NCBI GenBank assembly: GCA_005784505.1
Contig: VCAZ01000014.1
Coordinates: 2,996,741 to 3,060,740, forward strand
From: Bagarius yarrelli
Taxonomy: Eukaryota > Chordata > Actinopteri > Siluriformes > Sisoridae
Length of the DNA stretch: 64,000 bases
Reading direction: 5' to 3'
Position numbers and translations under genes: made by a program. Each line of letters opens with the position of its first letter. Within the stretch, counting starts at the first letter, position 1. Shown piece after piece: positions 57,760-64,000 of this stretch. Below the pieces are notes generated by a model. The model saw only the letters and a list, made by a program, of their open reading frames with translations, had not been told where the DNA came from and did no database searches.

Positions 57760-57890
57760 GTCAAATAAATTCCCATAAATTCCTGTTATCAATTTGGAAT
57801 CTTTCCAAAATTCCTGAGATGAATTTTCTTATGGAAAGTTTCGGGATTTACCAGGAATTCTCCACCCCTTTGCTACCCTAAAAAAAACAT
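57760..57890. mobile_element. fragment of the 'gaaagtttccgg' repeat family
   Basis: ttcccataaattcctgttat, ttcttatggaaagtttcggg and ccacccctttgctaccctaa match the right end of the element at 39453-39929. Confidence 0.55.
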
Positions 57891-58249
57891 TTCTGTAAAA
57901 TTAAAGTGAACCCACTGTGACTAGTAATGGAATTGATTACTAATGGCTGTTATTAGTATTGCCTATTAAGCCAGTGACGGAGATCAAGCTTAAACCATAA
58001 ATCCTTAAACTTGATCATGACTTCCAGTTATGGTCCTGGACCCCCTGGTGTAAGGGGAAATTTATTCTGAATGGTATGTGTCGGGTTTTGTCCTTGTCAG
58101 GACAAAATGCACAGACATTCTCACATTCTCATTCCTCTGATTTACACCTATTAGATCAGTCATGTTTTTGGAATAGAGCAGGCGAACTTCAGGAACTTTT
58201 AGAGGTAATAGATCACTCCTGCTAGATTACCGCCATGCAATAGGAAAGA

Positions 58250-58830
58250 ATTGATTAAGCTTGATTTTGTCAGCAGTGACTTTCGGCTCGTCTCGTAATC
58301 TCCGCCGTTTGCTTTGTCTGGCTGCGGACGGGAATTCGCTCTCATCGTCAATAGACTTTGGGATGTTTTTTTTTCTTTCTCTCTTTTGTTTTATAGCTGC
58401 AGGGTGGCCCCTTAAACTGCTCTCCACACTGGCTCCACACACATGCCTCTGCTGGCCCGTCCTTTAGGCTCACCATGGAAACGGCTCCTAATTCTTTTTC
58501 CCCTCCGGTTAATTAAAGGAGACGAGTGTCATAATGACATGTCTCATTGCAAAGGCCAGGTTGTGTAAGCATAGACCTCATGGCACCGTGGTTTCTGTAG
58601 GTCTGTTTCTGTCTGCATGGGAAGTACCTCCGAATGGCCGTGTTCTAATCATCGAACGTGGAGCTGCCCCATTAATTATTCCTTAATCATCTCCCAACAT
58701 GAGCTTTTGCTGTATGGAGATTTCAGAAGGCACTATGCCATATGCAAATGTTTTCCTGTGTTCTTTATGTGATTGGCAGACTCTGAGCTGGTAATATTTG
58801 CATAGAAAGTAAATCTCAGGAAATCAGGTT
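58250..58830. promoter_or_regulatory. candidate intronic enhancer with paired octamer motifs
   Basis: Repeat-free 580-bp block in the 2.7-kb intron before the exon at 59380. It holds ttaattaa (58509-58516), attaattattccttaatcat (58671-58690), an octamer atgcaaat (58742-58749) and an inverted octamer atttgcat (58796-58803). Sequence complexity is higher than in the surrounding intron. POU/homeodomain binding is inferred from motif shape. Confidence 0.35.
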
Positions 58831-59379
58831 TTTAATCACCAGTGGACATTCAATAACTGCAAATCGTGTCATGTGATCATTATTATGTAGCTTATTACCT
58901 AGCTTATTACCTGGTTCATATTGTATAATATATCTTGATAATACCTTAATCTTGGTATTGACATGAAACTGGCTGTCATAAGTTTGATTTATTATTATTA
59001 TTAATATTATTATTATTCATCTAGCCAAAATTCGTCAAATTGATCTTTGTGATGTCATTTTCATTTATAAATAAATAATGATACATAATATAACCCTGTG
59101 GTAAAACTGGTTAATTATAATAGTTTTATATGATACTTGTCGAAAGCAATTTTATATCTTGAATTTCTTTAATTATTTCCTTTTTTTTGTTTATTGATTT
59201 GATTAGTTGGTGACTTTTGTTTTTATTATACGCTGAAAATAAATGTATGCTCTTTGTTAAAACCAAATGAAGACTTGGACGGACAGGCCATCTAGTGGTG
59301 GACAACTTACTTTACACATCTCCACATAGCTGTGTATAGTTATAGATGTTTATCGTTTATAATGTCTTGCTTGTTATAG
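58831..59379. other. intron sequence, no recognised feature
   Basis: AT-rich, with a small (TTA)n run near 58990-59016. Acceptor cttgttatag at the end. Confidence 0.4.
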
Positions 59380-59572
59380 GTGCTGAACCTGGTGCAGTCT
59401 TACGTGACGTTGCGCGTGCCGCTACACGTGTCCTACGTGTTCCACTCTCCGGTCGGTGCTGGAGGCTGGCAGCATTTTGACTTGCAGTCTGAGCTCAGAC
59501 TTACCTTCGTCTACGACACGGCCATTCTGTGGAGAGACGGAATCGGAAGCCCACCTGAAGCCGAGCTCCAAG
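59380..59572 (+). CDS. frem2: frem2 exon, C-terminal ectodomain
   Basis: 193 bp, acceptor cttgttatag, donor gtgtaa, starts phase 0 and ends phase 1. Peptide VLNLVQSYVTLRVPLHVSYV, FHSPVGAGGWQHFDLQSELR, LTFVYDTAILWRDGIGSPPE, AELQ. The HSPVG.GGWQHFDL.SELRLTFVYDTAILW segment is almost unchanged among vertebrate FREM2 proteins as I know them. Confidence 0.97.
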
Positions 59573-59882
59573 GTGTAAAAATACAATGTTTTGTGTATAT
59601 AATTATAAATAGGGTTAATTAGTAACTTATAGGAAAGATGTATAGATAAAAAAGAATGCTAGCAGAGCCGCTGGGTGTCTGAACAGTTTATTACATTTAT
59701 AATAAACATAATAATTTATAATTAACCTAAAAGTTTCTGTTCTTTTTTTAAGCAATTTGTTTCTGTATTTTAAAACATATTAACGGAAAAGGAAAAAAAA
59801 ATCCTTTCTGATTAACACATCATTTAGAAAAGTTTGCAATCGTATGTTTGTTTAATGGTTGTTGTTTGTTTTATTTTTTCAG

Positions 59883-59987
59883 GCGCTCTGTATCCCACCA
59901 GCATGCGCATTAACGAACACGGTCGCTTGGTGGTTAACTTCCGCACAGAAGCTCGCTTTAGGGGTCTGTTTGTAACGTCACACCCTG
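59883..59987 (+). CDS. frem2: frem2 exon, C-terminal ectodomain
   Basis: 105 bp, acceptor ttattttttcag, donor gtgagt, phase 1-1. Peptide ALYPTSMRINEHGRLVVNFR, TEARFRGLFVTSHP. It joins the previous exon as AELQG/ALYPTSMRI. Confidence 0.96.
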
Positions 59988-60149
59988 GTGAGTACAACAT
60001 CTGGGAGACAAGATTACACTGATTAAATAAAGTGTGTTTTATTATATATGCATGAGAAGCTGGGAAAATCTGGCTACAAAAAAAAGGTATGTTTTTTTTA
60101 TGCGCTAGGACTTGATCCTGATTGAAAAACATTTTTTATATGATATTGC

Positions 60150-60300
60150 TAGGGCTGCACGATATTTATCAAAATGAAAAAGTATCGAGCGATATGGGTT
60201 GAAATGGCATAATATGTATTGCTAGGGATGTATGATATTTATCAGGAAGAAAAAGTATCAGGCGATATGGGTGAAAAAATGACGTAATTTGTATTCCTCC
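60150..60300 (+). mobile_element. hAT-like terminal fragment with internal duplication
   Basis: tagggctgcacgatatttat followed by caaaatgaaaaagtatcgag and cgatatgggt. The unit repeats once about 76 bp later (tagggatgtatgatatttat). gggctgcacgatat is a familiar end of fish hAT-type repeats. Confidence 0.55.
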
Positions 60301-60999
60301 AATAATGAAATAAAATCCTGATAAATAGATCCAATAATGTATGTTTGCTGGTAAAAAAAAAAAAATCAATCAATCAATTTTTCTGATTTATCCAAGTGCG
60401 AGTGACTGATAATATTTAGACTGTTTCTTGATCCAACTGACGGCTGTTTCATTTTAACTTTTTCATGTGATTTTATTAATTTTTGAAACCAAAATTTAAT
60501 CAAAGATTACCATAAAAAAATGTAGTGGTGTGTTGCACAAAAATAAAAACATTTGAAGAGTCACGACTGCTATTTTCTATTCAGTTTCATTAGTTCATCA
60601 TAGATTTTGTAGTGCACAAACTGCAGATTATATGAAAATTACATTAGATTTGCTTTTTCAACAGTTTTTGTTGTTGTTACACAGTTGTGATCTTTTGTAC
60701 CGGTATTGAGCTGTTTAATGAGGTGAGTCAAAGCTCGTTGGTACGTCGCGCTGGACAAATGCTGTAAATGTAAATTTGTTCTTTGAATTTTCTGAAAAAG
60801 TTTAAAGAAAGGACCACATGTAGACTGATGCTGAGGTGTCTGCACATTTTTGACTATATATTATGGCTTATATACTGTTATATAGTATTATATACTCTTA
60901 ATCTTTGTGTCTTTTTGTTGACTAAGGAGACAGACAGTATGATTTTGTCATCCAGTCCATGTCCTTAGATAGCTAAAGGCTTCATGCTGATCAGGGATG
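60301..60999. other. intron sequence, no recognised feature
   Basis: AT-rich unique sequence, no coding signal. Confidence 0.4.
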
Positions 61000-61460
61000 A
61001 GATTCCGATTATCAGATCTCTGTGATTCCACCGAGCTGCTGCTAGACATTAATCTTTTATGGCTGTAAAACTTTTTTCCACTTTTTCTTGGCTTTCGTAA
61101 GTAATTAGACTTCGCCTGAACTTTTTTACTTATGCGGGCGATAAATATATTTCAGTTCAGGAAAAGATTGCATGTATAGAAATTTCTCCGGCTGATTTCC
61201 CAGACGCAGTCCGTCTGAGCCGTGTCTCGTTGTGCTTAATAAGACATTTGCATTTGTACAGAGTCGTTTGCTCAGCATCGTTATACCCAGAGACTTACGA
61301 ATACGATCTGAATTGCAAGTGTAGCTTCAGGGACGAGGAGGAGAAGGAGGAGGAGGAGGAGGAGGAGGCGAGTCATTCCGAAATCACTAGTACAATGCTT
61401 CATTGGCATTCATTTACATCGAGACAATAGAACGAGGCGATTCCAGACTGATTCGCTGTT
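61000..61460. promoter_or_regulatory. candidate intronic enhancer
   Basis: Repeat-poor block with gacattaatcttttatggct, gtaagtaattagacttcg, agacatttgcatttgtacag (octamer-like) and a short gga-rich run at 61335-61370. It lies within 110-560 bp upstream of an exon. The call rests on motif density and sequence texture only. Confidence 0.25.
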
Positions 61461-61564
61461 TTTAAATGAAGGCGTATGTGTTCCGTGTCCATATCTCTGA
61501 GAACGAATTCATTAACTCCATGCAGCACTAACACATCGCCTGTATGCACATTGTGTCTCTCCAG

Positions 61565-61692
61565 CCTCACCTTTGACCTCTATGGTTATGTGCACGGATC
61601 ACCCCGGGCTGACCTTTAACCTCAGTCTGGTGAGGACTGAGCCCACCTACAACCAGCCCATGCAGCAGTGGATGTTTGTCTCTGATTTTGCG
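61565..61692 (+). CDS. frem2: frem2 exon, C-terminal ectodomain
   Basis: 128 bp, acceptor gtctctccag, donor gtcagt, starts phase 1 and ends phase 0. Peptide SPLTSMVMCTDHPGLTFNLS, LVRTEPTYNQPMQQWMFVSD, FA. The DHPGLTF.L.L.R.EPTYNQP.QQW.FVSDFAVRDYSG run continues into the next exon. Confidence 0.96.
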
Positions 61693-62329
61693 GTCAGTAT
61701 ATTCTATTTCTCGCTCTCACTGTTCTTAAAGCAAAACCACAGTGTTTATAAGTTTAAATCATAATTAAAGATAAGCTTTTATTTTTTTTATTTATTTTAG
61801 TTCATATATTTTATTTATTTAGCTGGCGGGGTTTTTATGACGTTTACAGCAATCCAGAAATTTTGGTGTCAAGTGTAAAAGTAACTGATGGTCTGCAATG
61901 TGATCTATTTAGATTTTTCAAATAACATCTTAGCGTGAATTTTTTAACTTATTAATCAATGTATAACACTTGTTTAAAGTAAAGAGTTGAAGTACAATTA
62001 AACGTGATAAAAGTTTATTTTCCTGTTTTTCTTCGTAATAAAACAGTAATAGTAACCAACATATGTTTGGTGGTGATGAATTTTCTGTATATAGCTGATA
62101 CAAGCTGTGCTTGGTTTTGAGGTGTTTCCTCTTTGCATCACCACTCGAGATTTAGATCAGTTTGCTTGTGATCATCTCTTTTAAACCCCAAATACTGCCA
62201 TATTTTTGAGTTTCTTTTCATTTTGGCACTAAATCGTCAGCAGCAACTGCTAGCGCTTACAAAGATTAGCTCACTATGAAAGCTTTACGACTTGTTGATT
62301 GTTTTGCGTCGAAGTACGAGCATGAGTAT
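61693..62329. other. intron sequence, no recognised feature
   Basis: AT-rich unique sequence. Confidence 0.45.
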
Positions 62330-62441
62330 CCCAACAAGGGTACATTGTTATTTAAAGAATAAAGTCACAAATTTTTTCATAAACTATTGGGATATTCACA
62401 TTTGCGATATTTCGATAACTTCAAAATATCGTGCAGCCCCA
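62330..62441 (-). mobile_element. hAT-like terminal fragment, inverted
   Basis: tttgcgatatttcgataact and tcaaaatatcgtgcagcccc is the inverse of the 60150 terminus. The flanks do not show matching duplications with 60150. Confidence 0.55.
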
Positions 62442-62488
62442 GTAGAAATACAATGACAGAAGACGCCATGAAATACAGTACGATATTG

Positions 62489-62612
62489 ACATTACATTTC
62501 CGGAATATGGCAGATGCCCTTATCCAGAGCGACATACATTTATCCAACTGAGCACTTTAGTCTTATAAGAGCCTTGCTTAAGGGCCAAGCAGCAGCTGAT
62601 GGGAACTAAATC
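62489..62612 (-). mobile_element. tRNA-derived SINE, 5' truncated
   Basis: aatatggcagatgcccttat, ccagagcgacatacatttat, caactgagcactttagtctt, gagccttgcttaagggccaa. Head lost. Confidence 0.7.
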
Positions 62613-62695
62613 AGCAGAACAACAAAAACTACTGAGCTCTGACTTACAATCTGTTGGGTTTTAATAGTGTGTGTAATTAATCTGTTCTCTCACAG

Positions 62696-62830
62696 GTGAG
62701 GGATTATTCTGGTACCTACACAGTGAAGCTGTTACCCTGTACCGCCTTTCCTAGTCTGGAGTACACCCTGCCTCCGGTGTGCAATCCCCGAGAGCCTGTC
62801 ACCTTCGACCTCGACATCCGCTTCCAACAG
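62696..62830 (+). CDS. frem2: frem2 exon, C-terminal ectodomain
   Basis: 135 bp, acceptor gttctctcacag, donor gtctcc (non-consensus after GT), phase 0-0. Peptide VRDYSGTYTVKLLPCTAFPS, LEYTLPPVCNPREPVTFDLD, IRFQQ. The first six bases are GTGAGG, so the acceptor abuts a donor-like sequence. The exon is 45 codons and could be skipped without changing frame. Confidence 0.95.
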
Positions 62831-63294
62831 GTCTCCTTAACCCACTCCACTGATATCAGCAGAACACAGAGTAACTGACCAACTGTTCCAATCGTCCAAA
62901 GTTTTTCCAAGTCACCCCCACCCCCACTTCTCACCCCTATTTATTCCTCTCTAGGGTTACTCTCATTGCTATAGTTACACTTGTGTGTCGTTTTCGTCAA
63001 CACGGCACAATAGTTTTATTTGCCAGTTTCTCTATATCTTTGTTATATTACACTTCCCTTATAACAGACTTTTCTTTCACTCGTACATTATGATGCATCG
63101 CTGTTTCAAATTTCATTAGTTCACTAAATTCGCTTTAAAACCCAATTAGTCTTTTAAACGATCGCCTCTGCGATGCATTCTAATTTATTGTTCCATGATA
63201 TATATTGAATTTTTTCATAACAAATTTATTCTAGATTAACTCTCCATTTTGCGGTTAGATTAAGCTTCACTCTTTTAGTAAGGATTTCCACTAT
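62831..63294. other. intron sequence, no recognised feature
   Basis: Unique sequence following the weak donor. A C-rich patch (caccccc, cccacttctcacccc) at 62914-62936. Confidence 0.4.
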
Positions 63295-63600
63295 AACTTG
63301 AAGCTTGAATGTGAGATATGTGTACATTTAGCTACAGTAGTATTAGTGAGATCAGACCCTTACGTCATGTAAGGAGGACTGGGGTGCAGTTGGTATTCCA
63401 GTTCATCCTGAAGGTGTTCAGTGGTGGTAAAGTCTCAGGGTTCTATGCAGACCCCAAGTTTTTTCCACTCGAATCATAACACATCGTGTCTTAATGGAAC
63501 TCCAGGGCTTTGTGCACAGTGATATTGTCATACTGGAACAGTGTTTGAGTCCAACATGTGGATCTAATGGTGAGGTGTCCACAAACTTTTGGCAAATCTT
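63295..63600. mobile_element. Tc1/mariner-like MITE, copy 2 of 2
   Basis: acagtagtattagtgagatc, actggggtgcagttggtatt, ccagttcatcctgaaggtgt, gtgtcttaatggaactccag, ggctttgtgcacagtgatat and gaggtgtccacaaacttttg match the element at 44768-45175 and its usual terminus. It ends about 20 bp before the next acceptor, so the branch-point region may lie inside the element. Confidence 0.62.
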
Positions 63601-63620
63601 TTGTTTCTACTTTGGTGTAG

Positions 63621-63747
63621 GTAAGCGATCCTGTAGCTGCAGAATTCAGCCTGAACACACAGATGCTGCTGCTCTCTAAAAGGACCCTGTGGTTGTCGGA
63701 CGGCTCAATGGGATTCGGGCAGGAGAGCGACACTGCCTTCTCTGAGG
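63621..63747 (+). CDS. frem2: frem2 exon, C-terminal ectodomain
   Basis: 127 bp, acceptor ctttggtgtag, donor gtataa, starts phase 0 and ends phase 1. Peptide VSDPVAAEFSLNTQMLLLSK, RTLWLSDGSMGFGQESDTAF, SE. DPVAAEFSLNTQM and LWLSDGSMGFGQESD are near-invariant in FREM2. The exon begins GTAAGC, so the junction reads TAG/GTAAGC. Confidence 0.96.
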
Positions 63748-63847
63748 GTATAAAAGTGCACAACATATCATCACTGTTTTTCTTCCGGTCAGAAGTTGAA
63801 CACTGAGCTAGCACGTTCCTTACGGTCATGCTATCTATTTCTGGCAG

Positions 63848-64000
63848 GTGACATCATTTACGTCCGCGTCATGGTGGATCCTGTGCAGAACCTTGGCGAC
63901 TCCTTTATCTGCAACATCGAGAAGGTGTTCCTGTGTACAGGGGCAGATGGCTACGTGCCAAAGTACAACCCTGACAACTACGAGTATGGCTGTTTAGCAG
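63848..64000 (+). CDS. frem2: frem2 exon, C-terminal ectodomain, cut by window edge
   Basis: At least 153 bp after a 100-bp intron. Acceptor atttctggcag, enters in phase 1. Peptide DIIYVRVMVDPVQNLGDSFI, CNIEKVFLCTGADGYVPKYN, PDNYEYGCLA. The open frame reaches base 64000 with no donor seen. In the family roughly 230 further residues follow, including the transmembrane helix and cytoplasmic tail. Confidence 0.96.

Larger units (their letters stand above)
5493..64000 (+). other. frem2 gene, 5' and 3' incomplete (20 exons)
   Basis: Gene span as seen in the window. Twenty exons with AG acceptors and GT donors join in one reading frame of about 1186 residues: five Calx-beta domains and then the conserved C-terminal ectodomain. 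From memory of the family, the product matches vertebrate FREM2 nearly continuously, including in segments where FRAS1 differs. The upstream signal-peptide/CSPG-repeat exon(s) and the downstream transmembrane/cytoplasmic exon(s) fall outside. FREM2 is a cell-surface and basement-membrane protein that forms a complex with FRAS1 and FREM1. Human FREM2 loss causes Fraser syndrome and zebrafish frem2a mutants blister the fin fold. Teleosts carry frem2a and frem2b; I cannot say which this is. No promoter or polyadenylation site is in view. Confidence 0.93.

Noticed and set aside
60150..62441. One 2.3-kb hAT transposon containing a frem2 exon
   Set aside because: The termini are inverted, but the flanking bases do not form an 8-bp duplication, and the exon is a conserved part of frem2. 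Two independent fragments are more likely.
5493..64000. Identification as fras1 or frem1 instead of frem2
   Set aside because: FREM1 ends in a C-type lectin domain, and FRAS1 differs in the segments after Calx-beta 5. The exon translations match FREM2 as I recall it throughout. A database alignment would settle it and also the a/b paralogue.

Overview
The window is animal genomic DNA, almost certainly from a teleost fish. It holds one protein-coding gene on the + strand, broken into 20 visible exons with GT-AG introns. The rest is AT-rich intron filled with fish-type repeats: tRNA-derived SINEs ending in the CTCTGGATAAG..GTCTGCCAAATG tail, Tc1-like and hAT-like DNA transposon remnants, LINE 3' ends, and long microsatellites and minisatellites. 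The SINE style recalls ostariophysan fishes, perhaps catfishes, but that is a recollection and not a demonstration.

The gene is frem2 (FRAS1-related extracellular matrix protein 2), recognised from its translated exons. Its first exons, including the large one expected to encode the signal peptide and CSPG/NG2-type repeats, lie upstream of base 1. Its last exon(s), encoding the end of the ectodomain, the membrane segment and the short cytoplasmic tail, lie beyond base 64000. The visible exons (5493 to the window edge, 3558 coding bases, about 1186 residues) encode five Calx-beta domains in ten exons, two exons per domain, and then most of the conserved membrane-proximal ectodomain. Reading phase is continuous across all 19 internal introns. 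FREM2 is a type I membrane protein that works with FRAS1 and FREM1 in the Fraser complex, which anchors epidermal basement membrane to the dermis and, in fish, the fin fold. Whether this is frem2a or frem2b cannot be told from the window.

Layout: 1-5492, upstream intron with a 22-bp satellite, a 42-bp minisatellite and SINEs; 5493-15041, exons for Calx-beta 1 and 2; 15042-37154, one 22.1-kb intron rich in satellites and nested transposons; 37155-48563, exons for Calx-beta 3 to 5; 48564-64000, ten C-terminal exons separated by shorter introns. Several intronic stretches are free of repeats and carry clustered homeodomain/octamer-like motifs, so they are candidate enhancers (notably 58250-58830 and 42725-43330).

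I found no second gene, no clear RNA gene and no novel multi-gene system. The most useful observations are the symmetric paired-exon design, acceptor sites that fuse to donor-like sequences, a LINE family with an in-frame 36-bp array in its reverse-transcriptase C-terminus, nested transposons with readable target-site duplications, unusual tandem arrays, and the enhancer candidates.
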